The translations under genes were made by a program, and so were the position numbers. Below, piece after piece: positions 1-8,656 of a stretch of DNA of 64,000 nucleotides. The DNA is from Palsa-1392 sp963742545. GTDB lineage: Bacteria > Verrucomicrobiota > Verrucomicrobiia > Chthoniobacterales > UBA10450. The notes under the pieces are model-generated. The model did no database searches. It was not told the DNA's origin and saw nothing but the letters and a program-made list of their open reading frames with translations. The stretch's first letter is position 1, and each line of letters opens with the position of its first letter. The stretch covers positions 496,001 to 560,000 of the forward strand of contig CAVUMF010000002.1 of the NCBI GenBank assembly GCA_963742545.1, written 5' to 3'.

Positions 1-1
1 C

Positions 2-859
2 GGTGGGGAAAGCGATCTTCGGCGAGCGGAAGCAAGCATCCGCCTCTGTCGCCGCGTCACGGAAATCGATCCCAACTATGCGGATGCCTGGGCGCTCATG
101 GCTCTTGGCCAAATGATCGTGCGCTTCATTCATGGCAACAAAGGCGAAGATGGCCTGGCGGCTGCGGAACGCGCGCTTGCGCTGGACGCCAATCTAGCCG
201 CGGCCCATGCCGTAAAGGCCAGAATTTTCGCCGAAAGCGATCGTCACGATGAAGCTTCTGCCGAAATCGCAAACGGCCTTCGTCTCGACCCCGAGTCCTT
301 TGAGGTGAACAGGTCGGCGGGCCTTTTAAGCTTCCGACAGCACCGGCTGGAAGATGCGATTCGCTATTGGGAAAAGGCGACGGCTCTCGTGGAAACAGAC
401 GTCGCTTCGTCTGCCATGTTGACGACGTGTTACGCCGCTCTCGGAAATTCCCAGGCCGCCCGACGCGCGGCAGAGATCACGTTCGCCAGAGCCGAAAGAA
501 CCCTGGCGCAGGATCCGAACAATGGAGCGGTTACGGGCTGGGGGGTGAGTGCCCTTGTAATCCTTGGCGAAGCCGAACGCGCCAGGGAATGGATGAATCG
601 TGCCCTGCTGATTGATCCAGACAACGTGCACATGCGCTATAATTTTGCCTGTGGCCTTGCGAGCGATAGGAAAGGCAAAGAGGACGCGCTCGAATTGCTC
701 GGACCGGCTTTCGAGACAATATCGATGGGGCTCTTAAACCACGCAAAAATTGACCCAGATCTCGATCCGCTTCGCGACGATCCCCGCTTCCAGGCCATGA
801 TCGCCGCCGCCGAAGCGCGGCTCGCGGCGGAAGATCAGACCGGCACCACGAGGTCATGA
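2..859 (+). CDS. TPR-repeat protein, C-terminal part (5' end outside window)
   Basis: The reading frame is open from the first bases of the window, so the true start lies upstream. What is visible is a run of tetratricopeptide repeats (motifs such as AERALALDANLAAAHA and EIDPNYADAWALMALG). It closes with a tail around DPDLDPLRDDPRFQAM that is typical of the C-terminus of bacterial class III adenylate cyclase-TPR or TolB-TPR proteins. The N-terminal effector domain cannot be seen, so cyclase, kinase or TolB are all possible. The stop codon overlaps the next start (ATGA), which indicates co-transcription with the DciA-like gene. The TPRs are expected to mediate protein contacts. Confidence 0.85.
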   Translation, partial: GGESDLRRAEASIRLCRRVTEIDPNYADAWALMALGQMIVRFIHGNKGEDGLAAAERALALDANLAAAHAVKARIFAESDRHDEASAEIANGLRLDPESFEVNRSAGLLSFRQHRLEDAIRYWEKATALVETDVASSAMLTTCYAALGNSQAARRAAEITFARAERTLAQDPNNGAVTGWGVSALVILGEAERAREWMNRALLIDPDNVHMRYNFACGLASDRKGKEDALELLGPAFETISMGLLNHAKIDPDLDPLRDDPRFQAMIAAAEARLAAEDQTGTTRS

Positions 860-1215
860 CACCCTCATTCCGTCGGGCGATCATCGCCGAATGGCGCGGT
901 TTGCCCTCCGACCCGCCGCGGCCGGACCGCACTCAATCGACGGCCGAACTGATGCCGAAAGTGATGCATAAGCTCGGACTGCGTGAACGTTTGCACGAAC
1001 ATGAGATTCTTGGGGCGTGGAAAGCGCTCGTGGGTGAGTTCATCGCGGCGCACTCCTGCCCGATCGCCCTGCGCGACGGCATCCTCTACGTGCACGTTCT
1101 GCAACCGGCATTGCATTATGAGCTCGAGCGGGTAAACAAACCCCAGATCCTGCGCAAACTGAAAGAGCGCTTTGGCGGGAGAGTGATCCGCGACCTGCGC
1201 TTCCGTCTTGGCTAA
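856..1215 (+). CDS. dciA: DUF721/DciA-family protein
   Basis: A 119-residue protein with the DUF721 pattern: helix, then LGLRERLHEHEILGAWKALV, then a basic C-terminal half that includes LYVHVLQPALHYELERVNKP and a KLKERFGG segment. In this family DciA is the ancestral bacterial helicase operator that helps load DnaB onto DNA; the assignment comes from the family pattern only. It starts at an ATGA overlap with the preceding TPR gene. Its stop overlaps the stop of the convergent mntR gene by four bases (CTAA). No neighbouring replication gene is visible, so the placement says little about function. Confidence 0.8.
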   Translation: MTPSFRRAIIAEWRGLPSDPPRPDRTQSTAELMPKVMHKLGLRERLHEHEILGAWKALVGEFIAAHSCPIALRDGILYVHVLQPALHYELERVNKPQILRKLKERFGGRVIRDLRFRLG

Positions 1216-1679
1216 CGAGTTCCTTTTCGCCGCTTCCGCTGGCGCAGAGCTTTGAGGAAGGCGCGCAGCGTTTCTTCGCTTACGTGATGCTCAATCCCCT
1301 CTGCGTCCGACTCCGCGACAAGGGCGGGCACGCCTAACGACTTCAAGAACTCGACCACGATTTCGTGCCGGGTACGCGATTCTTCCGAGAGCTTGCTCCC
1401 GCTCGAGGTAAGAAAAATGGAGCGATAGGGTCGACTCGTGACCAGGCCTTCGCGTTGCAGCCGCTGAATGGTGCGCGCCACGGTCACATGCGTGACGCCA
1501 AGCCGCCGCGCCAGGTCGATGACACGCGCTTCGCCGGTCGCGGCGATGAGCTCGGCGATGATTTCAACGTAATCCTGCGCCGTCTCGTGGGAATGTTCCT
1601 CGCGTGTCCGACGCGGATGCCGGTAAGGCAGGGCAGGCCGGCGTTTGCGGGATTTCGCGGATTTTGCGGAGGCCGGCAT
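1212..1679 (-). CDS. mntR: MntR-type manganese-responsive regulator (DtxR family)
   Basis: A 155-residue protein of the E. coli MntR type. An N-terminal basic stretch is followed by a winged helix-turn-helix (VIDLARRLGVTHVTVARTI). The dimerization/metal domain carries the typical SRTRHEIVVEFLKSLGV and DAEGIEHHVSEETL motifs, where Glu/His residues bind Mn(II). A longer reading frame exists from a TTG at 1715; the ATG at 1679 was chosen because it gives the usual family length. The gene is divergent from mntH, with an MntR-like palindrome between them, so it probably represses the transporter when manganese is plentiful. The codons for S-L-G near position 1332 form the recurring TCGTTAGGC word. 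Confidence 0.88.
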   Translation of the reverse strand: MPASAKSAKSRKRRPALPYRHPRRTREEHSHETAQDYVEIIAELIAATGEARVIDLARRLGVTHVTVARTIQRLQREGLVTSRPYRSIFLTSSGSKLSEESRTRHEIVVEFLKSLGVPALVAESDAEGIEHHVSEETLRAFLKALRQRKRRKGTR

Positions 1680-1708
1680 GGCTAGGAACAAACCAAAAGG
1701 GGCGTCGG

Positions 1709-1745
1709 TTGACAACCGGAAGATGAATTTGTAGCCTGTGCTACA
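1709..1745 (+). promoter_or_regulatory. Probable mntH promoter with MntR operator
   Basis: The inverted repeat TGTAGC-ctgt-GCTACA (1730-1745) closely resembles the E. coli MntR box, whose core is CATAGC-N4-GCTATG. A TTGACA hexamer (1709-1714) lies 17 bases upstream of TAGCCT (1732-1737), so the operator would cover the -10 element and block transcription of mntH. The -10 match is weak (3 of 6). The promoter is inferred; the palindrome and its position between mntR and mntH are seen directly. Confidence 0.7.
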
Positions 1746-1792
1746 TCTTTAAGCACCGGCTTCGAGATGTAGAATTCGCTAAATTAATTTTG

Positions 1793-3190
1793 ATGCCGGA
1801 AGCAACTGACGAGGCCGCAGACCATCCCGGCACCTGGAAGCGGAGCGGCGGGATGGTTTCGCTCCCCGAGGTCCATCGCAGCATCACTGTCCCCCCAAAT
1901 GCTTCCTTCTGGCGCAAGCTGCTCGCATTCTCAGGCCCGGGCTTTCTCGTCGCGGTCGGTTACATGGACCCGGGCAACTGGGCGACCGATCTGGCCGGCG
2001 GCGCGCAATTCGGGTACACCCTGCTCTCAGTCGTCATGATCTCGAATCTGATGGCGATTCTCCTCCAGCATTTATGCATCAAACTCGGCGTCGGCACGGG
2101 ACGCGATCTGGCGCAAGCCTGCCGCGATCATTATTCCACCCCGACAGTCTGGTTTCTTTGGATCCTCTGCGAAATCGCGATTGCCGCCTGTGATCTGGCT
2201 GAGATCGTCGGTTCGGCGATTGCGCTGCAACTTCTTTTCGGCATCCCGCTGGTCTGGGGATGCGCCATCACCGGGCTCGACGTGCTCCTCGTCCTCTTCC
2301 TGCAAGGCAAAGGGTTCCGTTACATCGAGGCGGTGGTGATCACACTTATCGCAACCATTGGCAGCTGCTTCGCGGCCGAGCTTTTTTTCTCCAAACCAAG
2401 CCTGACCGGCATCCTCCTCGGATTTATTCCGAGCACGGAGATCATTACTCACCCCGGGATGCTCTACGTCGCCATCGGCATCATCGGTGCGACTGTCATG
2501 CCCCATAATTTGTATCTGCATTCCTCCATTGTGCAGACGCGAAAATTCGAGCCGACACCCGCCGGTAAACGCGAGGCGATCAAGTTCGCAACGATTGATT
2601 CGACCGTCGCTCTCATGCTCGCGCTCTTCGTCAACGCCGCCATTCTGATCCTCGCCGCCGCCGTTTTTCATTGGTCGGGCCATCGGGATGTGGCGGAGAT
2701 TCAGGACGCTTACAAACTGCTCAGCCCGATGCTCGGAGTTGGGCTCGCGAGTCTCCTATTCGCCGTCGCGCTGCTCGCCTCGGGCCAAAACTCGACCCTA
2801 ACCGGCACGCTCGCGGGGCAGATTGTGATGGAAGGTTTCATCAACATCCGCCTGCGCCCCTGGCTGCGCCGTCTCATCACGCGCGCAATCGCAATCGTGC
2901 CCGCGATCTGCGTAATCGGGTACTACGGCGAGGGGAAGACGACGGAATTGCTCATCGCGAGCCAGGTGGTCCTGAGCATGCAACTCGGATTCGCCGTCTG
3001 GCCGTTGATGCGTTTCACCGATGAAAAGGCGAAAATGGGCGAGTTCGCCAACCGGCTCTGGCTGCGGGTGCTGGGCTGGCTCATCGCCGGGGTCATCATT
3101 ATCCTTAACGTCAAGCTACTCTTTGATACCTTTGTCCCGGCTCCAATGCTCAAAGTCTTCTATGGTTTCCTCGGGCTGCCCACGGAGTAA
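1793..3190 (+). CDS. mntH: NRAMP family Mn(II)/Fe(II) transporter MntH
   Basis: A polytopic inner-membrane protein of about 465 residues with the hallmark NRAMP metal-site motifs: DPGN in the first transmembrane helix (GYMDPGNWATD) and MPHNLYLHS in helix 6. It imports manganese, with proton coupling in characterised members. The start is uncertain: ATG 1793 gives an extra hydrophilic tail, while ATG 1853 is preceded by a GGAG seven bases upstream and gives a more usual 445-residue protein. The gene is divergent from mntR and behind an MntR-type operator. It is followed after nine bases by a universal stress protein, likely in the same transcript. Confidence 0.92.
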   Translation: MPEATDEAADHPGTWKRSGGMVSLPEVHRSITVPPNASFWRKLLAFSGPGFLVAVGYMDPGNWATDLAGGAQFGYTLLSVVMISNLMAILLQHLCIKLGVGTGRDLAQACRDHYSTPTVWFLWILCEIAIAACDLAEIVGSAIALQLLFGIPLVWGCAITGLDVLLVLFLQGKGFRYIEAVVITLIATIGSCFAAELFFSKPSLTGILLGFIPSTEIITHPGMLYVAIGIIGATVMPHNLYLHSSIVQTRKFEPTPAGKREAIKFATIDSTVALMLALFVNAAILILAAAVFHWSGHRDVAEIQDAYKLLSPMLGVGLASLLFAVALLASGQNSTLTGTLAGQIVMEGFINIRLRPWLRRLITRAIAIVPAICVIGYYGEGKTTELLIASQVVLSMQLGFAVWPLMRFTDEKAKMGEFANRLWLRVLGWLIAGVIIILNVKLLFDTFVPAPMLKVFYGFLGLPTE

Positions 3191-3199
3191 ACGATCGCA

Positions 3200-3625
3200 A
3201 TGTATCAGCACATTTTGGTTGCATTGGAAAACAGCGAGGCTGACGAGGTCATCCTCAACCACATCAAACCGCTGGCGAAGCTGACCGGCGCGCGCTTGTT
3301 GCTGCTGCACGTCGCCGATGGCTGGGTGGCGCGCAATTTCGACCGGCTCGAGCTGGCCGAGAGCGAGGAGATGCGCGAGGACCGGGCTTATTTGGCCGCG
3401 CGTGCGGCTGAGCTGCGCGCCGGAGGTTTTACGGTCGATTATCTCCTCGCGCTCGGGGAACCGGCCGACGAAGTGATCAAGGTGGCTACGGAACGCGGCG
3501 TCGACCTCGTTGCGATGTCCACCCACGGGCATCGCTTCATCAGCGATCTTCTCCACGGCAGCACCGCGGATAAGGTGCGGCACCAGGTAGACGTGCCCGT
3601 GCTGCTGCTCAAGGCCAAGAGGTGA
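3200..3625 (+). CDS. Universal stress protein (UspA family)
   Basis: A 141-residue single-domain Usp protein with the opening MYQHILVALENS, an alternating Rossmann-like pattern, and the C-terminal STHGHR...LHGSTADKV and VPVLLLK strands. ATP-binding Usps use a G-x2-G-x9-G(S/T) loop; here the second glycine position holds Phe (GHRF), so nucleotide binding may be weakened. The start lies nine bases after the mntH stop, which implies co-expression and perhaps a role in metal or oxidative stress. That functional link is inference. Confidence 0.88.
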   Translation: MYQHILVALENSEADEVILNHIKPLAKLTGARLLLLHVADGWVARNFDRLELAESEEMREDRAYLAARAAELRAGGFTVDYLLALGEPADEVIKVATERGVDLVAMSTHGHRFISDLLHGSTADKVRHQVDVPVLLLKAKR

Positions 3626-3728
3626 AAAAAGTCGCGCGCGCGGTTTCGCGCTTGGAGATAGTCGGCGGTTGGCCGCTCCGGTGGACAGCATCCACGATCT
3701 GGCTTAACGATGCAGAGCACTTCTTCTC

Positions 3729-4049
3729 ATGTTTGGCCCCACTGAAATTTACTTCATTATCTTCGGCCTCCTGACAATCGCGGGCGGCGTGATGGGCTAC
3801 GTCAAAGCCGGCAGTACGATCTCGCTCATCTCAGGCACGATCAGCGGCTTGTTGCTGCTGGTGGCGGTTATTCTGCTGCCGGGACATCTGGTCGCCGGCC
3901 TTGCGCTCGGAGGGATCCTTTCGCTCCTGCTTATCGGTTATTTCCTGCCAACGTTCTTCCATACCCGCAAGATGATGCCGGCTGAAATGATGTCGCTTCT
4001 CAGCATCCTCGGCATGATCTTTGTGATCGTTGCCTGGGTCCGCAAATAG
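3729..4049 (+). CDS. TMEM14-family small membrane protein
   Basis: A 106-residue, very hydrophobic protein with four predicted transmembrane helices and the glycine-rich first helix of the TMEM14/FAX1 family (IAGGVMGYVKAGSTISLISG). Eukaryotic relatives transport fatty acids or porphyrin precursors; bacterial members are uncharacterised. It is ten bases upstream of the GH75-like gene on the same strand. The preceding 100-base gap after the stress protein gene contains no other gene. Confidence 0.8.
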   Translation: MFGPTEIYFIIFGLLTIAGGVMGYVKAGSTISLISGTISGLLLLVAVILLPGHLVAGLALGGILSLLLIGYFLPTFFHTRKMMPAEMMSLLSILGMIFVIVAWVRK

Positions 4050-4058
4050 GCGCTGCGC

Positions 4059-5504
4059 GTGCGCAAGTTTCGCCGGAGTACCTTAGGCTGGCTCGCTCTG
4101 CTGCTCTTTCTCGGGCTTTTCGGCGCCATTGTGCTGCGCTGGATCTCGCTCGAACGCCTGCGGCTGACCATGCAGCGGCTTGGTCCTTTGACGCTTCCCA
4201 CGCCGACCGCGACTCCGGCATTAATCCCGACTCCGAGACCATGGCGAACGCCGGTGATCGTCGGGCGACTCGACACCGCGAAATTATGGAGCGGCATTAC
4301 GGTACATGCCGAAGTCGATCCAACCCCGGGGGGCGCGGCCTCGGTCGAGCGGCTCGATCCGCAGAGTTACGTTCTGGATTTGAAGCTGAAGGTGCGGGTG
4401 CCGATACCGAACCGGACGCTGGAGGAACTGGCCAGGGTCACGCCGGAACTCTCGAAACTGCTGCCAAACCTGGCGGTCACACTCGATTCTGATCCGGTCT
4501 CGCCACTCTTCCAGGAGTTATACGACTTCAAGGTCCAGACCTTACGGGAGGATCTCGTCCGGCTGGATCAACTCCTCTCCCGCCACAACTTCTACGATTG
4601 CCAGACCATCCTGCACCTGCGCCATCCCGAAACCAAGAGAGATGCCGTCCTGCTCCAGGCCGACATGGACGTCGATGCGGATGGATCCGATGCCGACCGG
4701 CTGCCCGACATCGACGGTTCTTCGGCCAATTTCAAGCCATTCACCAGTTACCGTTGGACGAAGAAGACCTCCCGCCCGAGCCCGTTCCTTGTCCCGGCCG
4801 AAGAGAAACTGCAGCGCTACGAAACCGAGTTCGCGCAAAAAGGCCTGACGATGGAACGCAACCGCGACCTGCGAATCGGTATCCAGCGGATGAAAGCTGA
4901 GGTCGATTCCCTGCAACGCTTCAGTTTTCTTATCGCCTCAAGCGATCCTTTCATTGTCCTCCCGGGAATTTTCGTGCACGCAAAGGGAGGCGGCAAGGTA
5001 GGCGATTATGCAGTGGTAGTTTACGGCGACCAGATTTATCCCGCGATCGTGGGGGATGTCGGCCCTAACGACAAGGTGGGTGAAGCCTCCCTCCGGATCG
5101 CGAAACAGATCAACGCGCTTGCGACGGCTAATAACCGGCCGGTGAGCGATTTGAAGGTGACCTATCTGATTTTTCCCGGCACAGCCGAAACGCCCTTCGG
5201 ACCGCCCGATCTGCAGAAAATGCGCGCTCGCTGCGAGACGCTGGTGCAGGAACTCGGTGGCGCGAGCGTGCCGTTGTATCGATGGCAGAACATTATTCCG
5301 ACCCCGACCCCGACTCCCAGCCCGACGCCATCGCCAAGCGCGAGTCCGAGTCCTTCGCCTAACGAATCGCCGACCGCTTCGCCAACACCGATCGTTTCGC
5401 CAACCTTCGCCTATCCGACCCCGGACGAGTCGCCTTCTGTGACGGCTTCGCCGAGTTTGATCCCAACGACCTCTCCGATCGTTACGTCCACTCCGAGTTC
5501 GTAG
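4059..5504 (+). CDS. GH75 chitosanase-like membrane-anchored protein
   Basis: A 481-residue protein read from a GTG start. Residues about 8-27 form a membrane anchor or uncleaved signal. A short Pro/Thr linker (residues 46-62) is followed by the catalytic-like domain. The central region matches the glycoside hydrolase family 75 (fungal-type chitosanase) pattern: DMDVDADGSDADRLPDIDG, SSDPFIVLPG and IVGDVGPNDKVGEASLRIA, with conserved Asp/Glu residues. The last 60 residues are a PTPTPSPSP low-complexity tail. It probably acts outside the inner membrane on chitosan-like polymers. The family call rests on remembered motifs, so activity is unproven. Confidence 0.78.
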   Translation: MRKFRRSTLGWLALLLFLGLFGAIVLRWISLERLRLTMQRLGPLTLPTPTATPALIPTPRPWRTPVIVGRLDTAKLWSGITVHAEVDPTPGGAASVERLDPQSYVLDLKLKVRVPIPNRTLEELARVTPELSKLLPNLAVTLDSDPVSPLFQELYDFKVQTLREDLVRLDQLLSRHNFYDCQTILHLRHPETKRDAVLLQADMDVDADGSDADRLPDIDGSSANFKPFTSYRWTKKTSRPSPFLVPAEEKLQRYETEFAQKGLTMERNRDLRIGIQRMKAEVDSLQRFSFLIASSDPFIVLPGIFVHAKGGGKVGDYAVVVYGDQIYPAIVGDVGPNDKVGEASLRIAKQINALATANNRPVSDLKVTYLIFPGTAETPFGPPDLQKMRARCETLVQELGGASVPLYRWQNIIPTPTPTPSPTPSPSASPSPSPNESPTASPTPIVSPTFAYPTPDESPSVTASPSLIPTTSPIVTSTPSS

Positions 5505-5516
5505 CGGGTGCCGGGG

Positions 5517-6173
5517 TTAGCCGTTTGGTCTTCCGGTTGGCTGAGGGTGGACTCCCATCTGATTCAGCTTCTGTTGACCGCCTTTGGCGCGCTCCATCGC
5601 GTTGCTATAGGACGCGACCGTCATCTCATCCGCATTGCGGGTCGTCTGCACGACCGCAGCGATGCTCAGGCCATTAGAGTTCGCCAATTGCGTCCAGGTT
5701 CGCCCCCTGGCTTTAAGAGTCGCAATTTCCTGCACCTTGTTGCTGTTGCCGCGGGCAATGGCGTTGATCGCGCAGAGTTCGCCGAAACGGAGCTGCAAAA
5801 CATCCTGTTGGGCCTGCAATTCCCGCTCGCTCACTCCCGTGGCCTTTGAGATTGCGGAGACGACATAGGGACGTTCGGCCCGCGTGCCAGCCGCAGCATT
5901 CAGGTGGTTAATGCTGCCGAGCAGAGCGTTTTCGTCGTTCCCCGTTATTTTCCTCTTGGCAACGCGCACCGAACCGCCGCCGAGCAGGCTGCCGGTCGGA
6001 GGCGGAACGAACATGGTTTCATAGTCTGAATCATTATCAGCGGGAGCGGTGTTAACCGCGGCTGCGGTCGCTGATTGACCAGCGGAGGCCTGAGGATGAG
6101 CGGTTTGACTCGGCGCGGCGCAGCCGGCCAGCAAAGAAAAAATCGAAAGACACCCCACGAGGGATTTGGACAT
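5517..6173 (-). CDS. Putative lipoprotein of unknown function
   Basis: A protein of 218 residues beginning MSKSLVGCLSIF with the lipobox LLAGC about 17 residues in, so it should be lipidated. A disordered Ala/Gln/Thr-rich stretch follows. The C-terminal half is helical (ISKATGVSERELQAQQ, RGRTWTQLANSNGLSIAAVV), with a helix-turn-helix-like spacing of unknown meaning. A longer frame begins at 6248, but the ATG at 6173 places the signal peptide correctly. It converges with the GH75-like gene, with about 12 bases between stops. Confidence 0.7.
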   Translation of the reverse strand: MSKSLVGCLSIFSLLAGCAAPSQTAHPQASAGQSATAAAVNTAPADNDSDYETMFVPPPTGSLLGGGSVRVAKRKITGNDENALLGSINHLNAAAGTRAERPYVVSAISKATGVSERELQAQQDVLQLRFGELCAINAIARGNSNKVQEIATLKARGRTWTQLANSNGLSIAAVVQTTRNADEMTVASYSNAMERAKGGQQKLNQMGVHPQPTGRPNG

Positions 6174-6431
6174 GGCCGAGGGATTTAACATTTGTCGGGC
6201 AAAGGTCAAGCCAGCGTCTGGAGGTTCCCAACTCATTGTCGTCTTCATGCAGAGAAGCTTGCACCGACGATCGCCTCTTACACAAGCCGGCTCTTCGGAC
6301 TTAATGCCGACAAAGCCGGCTATTCCTCATCGAGAGAAAGTTGCTGGATTTTGCGCAAGAGCTTTTGTCGCAGAAACGTAACAATTGAGCTTTTGCCCGC
6401 TCGCCTGGCTTTGATTAGAAAGGGAAGCGTG

Positions 6432-7331
6432 GTGATTAATCGCACGAATCGCTATCGTGCTGCGTGGATTTCCGATGTGCACCTGGGCACCCGGGGCAGC
6501 AACGCCGCGGCCTTTCTCGCTTTCTTGAAGGAGAACGAGTTTGAGACTCTCTACGTCGTGGGCGACCTCATCGACATCTGGTCGCTCCGACGCGGAATCT
6601 ATTGGCCGCAGGAACATAACGACGTCATCCAAAAGCTCCTGCGCAAGGCGCGCAAAGGGACGCGCGTGATCTACATCCCGGGAAACCACGACGAATTTCT
6701 CGCCAGCCACTTCGGCGCCTACGGTGCGATCACGATCCAAAAGCACGCCGTGCACGTAACCGCCGAGGGACGCCGCATCCTGGTCCTGCACGGGCACGAG
6801 CTGGATACCGTGGTGCAAAACATCAAGTGGCTCGCGCTCCTTGGTGACCTCGGTTACCAATTCCTCCTCGCGCTCAATCCGTTCGTCAACGCGGTACGCC
6901 GGATCTTCGGTTTCGGCTACTGGTCGTTGAGCAAAGCGGTTAAGGCGCGGGTCAAGGACGCGGTTAGCTTCATTGGCGCCTACGAGGATGCGATCGTTCG
7001 TTATACCGAGCGCTTCAACGTCGAGGGCGTTCTCTGCGGTCACATCCACAGCCCAATCATTCGACAGATTGGCGACAAGACCTACTACAACTGCGGCGAC
7101 TGGGTCGAGAATTGCTCCGCCCTGGTTGAACACGAGGACGGGCAAATCGAGTTGCTGACCGATTGCGTGCGGTCGAGAATGCGAACAGACATCCAGCCGG
7201 CACCACGCCTCCCGGAGCAGCGGCTCGGGTTGGCGCCGAACGAAACTCATGAAAAAGAAACCGACTGCGCGCCGGGAGAAACCGAACCACGAGGTTTCTC
7301 CGGCAAGTTCATTGCTTACCGATCTCGTTAG
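6432..7331 (+). CDS. UDP-2,3-diacylglucosamine hydrolase-like metallophosphoesterase (LpxH/LpxI-type role)
   Basis: The calcineurin-like metal-binding motifs are all present in order: SDVHLG, GDLIDIW, GNHDE, LHGHELD and GHIHSP. The spacing and the NCGDWVE ending match the LpxH-like UDP-2,3-diacylglucosamine pyrophosphatase group, which makes lipid X for lipid A. The start is taken as the GTG at 6432 behind an AAGGGA; the frame is open further upstream without a good ribosome site. The 299-residue length exceeds typical LpxH because of a polar C-terminal tail, which overlaps the next gene by 83 bases. The exact substrate is inferred. Confidence 0.82.
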   Translation: MINRTNRYRAAWISDVHLGTRGSNAAAFLAFLKENEFETLYVVGDLIDIWSLRRGIYWPQEHNDVIQKLLRKARKGTRVIYIPGNHDEFLASHFGAYGAITIQKHAVHVTAEGRRILVLHGHELDTVVQNIKWLALLGDLGYQFLLALNPFVNAVRRIFGFGYWSLSKAVKARVKDAVSFIGAYEDAIVRYTERFNVEGVLCGHIHSPIIRQIGDKTYYNCGDWVENCSALVEHEDGQIELLTDCVRSRMRTDIQPAPRLPEQRLGLAPNETHEKETDCAPGETEPRGFSGKFIAYRSR

Positions 7332-7593
7332 TTTGCGCCGGACATTGCGCCGCACCGGTCGCGCCTATCTCAGCCGGCTGGAGGCGGAGATCGACGAAGT
7401 CGCCGCCTGGGCGAGCGAACGCGCCAAGGAAAGCGATCTGCCAAAAGCGCGCATCCGCGATCTCGGCGACATGATTACGCTGGTGCGCAAGGTCGATGGC
7501 AAACCGGGCAAGGGTCGCCGGCGCGACCTGAAGAAAATCGACGCCACACTCGGGGATTTGCGGGAACTGATCGGGCAAAAATCTTCTCGTTAG
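7249..7593 (+). CDS. Small basic helical protein, unknown
   Basis: A 114-residue charged protein predicted to be mostly helical (RRTGRAYLSRLEAEIDEVAAW, KIDATLGDLRELIGQ). Its start lies inside the 3' end of the metallophosphoesterase gene. I recognise no family. Translational coupling is plausible. Its last codons create the word TCTCGTTAGGC, one copy of the recurring nonamer, and its stop overlaps the convergent CHAD gene by four bases. Confidence 0.55.
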   Translation: MKKKPTARREKPNHEVSPASSLLTDLVSLRRTLRRTGRAYLSRLEAEIDEVAAWASERAKESDLPKARIRDLGDMITLVRKVDGKPGKGRRRDLKKIDATLGDLRELIGQKSSR

Positions 7594-8489
7594 GCGGAAG
7601 TCCTGCGCACGGGCCAGTCGCGCGCGTAGTGGATGAATCGCCGCTCAAACGCGCCCGGTTTCTCGACAAAAAAGCGCGCCCCAAGATCGAGTGCGCTCCG
7701 TTCCAACTCTCGCTCGCGCGTCTGGGTGAGGCCGAGCAGGATGGCGCGTTCCTCCTCCGGCGAATCGTCGCCCCCTTCCAACCAGCCGCGGAACGAGGCA
7801 AGATCGTGCAGGTCGCCCAATTGCTGACCGAGAGTTTTGGCTGCTTCCGCCAACTCGGACAAGACCGCGCGGTTAAGGTTTTGCAGAATACGCGCTTGGT
7901 ACCAGATGTCTTTCGCGCGTTTGCGGAGAGCATGGAAATTCTCCGCCGTGGGCTCCGCGCGAACGGCCCGAAAATACTTGCGCGCACGGCGGTAGCCATC
8001 CTTCAGCGCGCAGCAGAGATCATCGATCCCGAGATTCTCCAGCGGCCAGCCCTCGATCCGGTCGCACACTTGCTGCAGGGTTGTGAGGGCCTCCCACTGG
8101 CGAGGCCCAAAAGATTCGGCGGCCGCCTCGATCTTTCGCTTCAGAACGGCGACGCTTCGAGGAAAAGCCATGCCTTCGGGCCCGATTTGGTCGCGCAATT
8201 GTTCGAGCACCTGGAGCTGAACGCGGCTGTCGCGCGAGCCGGCGAAGCTCCGCGCCACATCACGCAAGCGGCGGTTTTCTTCCTTGAATATTTCCTTTCC
8301 GATCTCCTCCCGCACGAGGCGCAGGAGGGCGCGCGCTTTCTTGATGTGTTTGCGCGTTTCGTGGACCGCGCGCGCTTGCCGGCCCGCGGTCACGCCGTTG
8401 ATTTCGCAGAGCGCACTTTCGAGTTCCTCGCGCGCGATCCGGCGTATTCCTGCAGGCAGAGTCGCGTCGGTTTTCAAACAATAGCTCAT
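7590..8489 (-). CDS. CHAD-domain protein
   Basis: A 299-residue, all-helical, His/Arg-rich protein with the CHAD signature: VHETRKHIKKARALLRLV near the N-terminus, and NFHALRKRAKDIWYQARIL with LGDLHDLASF in the second half. CHAD domains bind polyphosphate through conserved basic residues and often associate with polyphosphate granules; here the domain stands alone, without a CYTH partner. The frame remains open another 426 bases upstream, but that part runs over a tRNA remnant and looks random, so the ATG at 8489 is preferred. Confidence 0.85.
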   Translation of the reverse strand: MSYCLKTDATLPAGIRRIAREELESALCEINGVTAGRQARAVHETRKHIKKARALLRLVREEIGKEIFKEENRRLRDVARSFAGSRDSRVQLQVLEQLRDQIGPEGMAFPRSVAVLKRKIEAAAESFGPRQWEALTTLQQVCDRIEGWPLENLGIDDLCCALKDGYRRARKYFRAVRAEPTAENFHALRKRAKDIWYQARILQNLNRAVLSELAEAAKTLGQQLGDLHDLASFRGWLEGGDDSPEEERAILLGLTQTRERELERSALDLGARFFVEKPGAFERRFIHYARDWPVRRTSA

Positions 8490-8562
8490 AAACGCTGCGA
8501 TTCGTGTGCGCTGGCAAGGTTGTGAATGATCACGCTTCTCCGCATGGATTGGAAGCATGAAT

Positions 8563-8656
8563 AGCCCCGAAGGCATTTCCGGGCTTTGTCGTTTGTGCTC
8601 CAACAAGCGCGTTGCCCCGCATGGATTCGAACCACGAATAACGCCTCCAAACCGCT
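8563..8656 (-). pseudogene. tRNA 3'-half remnant with downstream hairpin
   Basis: On the minus strand, 8656-8612 reads like the 3' half of a tRNA: a T-arm containing GTGGTTCGAATCC and an acceptor-like GCGGGGC at the end. No matching 5' acceptor strand (GCCCCGC) exists in the preceding 80 bases, so the gene is incomplete. Just beyond it, 8563-8585 forms an imperfect GCCCCGAAG/TTTCCGGGC hairpin that may be the old terminator. The rest of the gap 8490-9065 holds no gene I can support, only fragmentary open frames. It looks like an old integration site at a tRNA. Confidence 0.5.

Noticed and set aside
1680..1715. Longer MntR starting at TTG 1715
   Set aside because: It would add 12 residues outside the family length and overlap the probable mntH promoter; ATG 1679 is sufficient.
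5290..5500. Tandem repeat or CRISPR-like array
   Set aside because: The repeats are codons for a Pro/Thr/Ser-rich protein tail, with no fixed repeat-spacer pattern. No CRISPR array was seen anywhere in the window.
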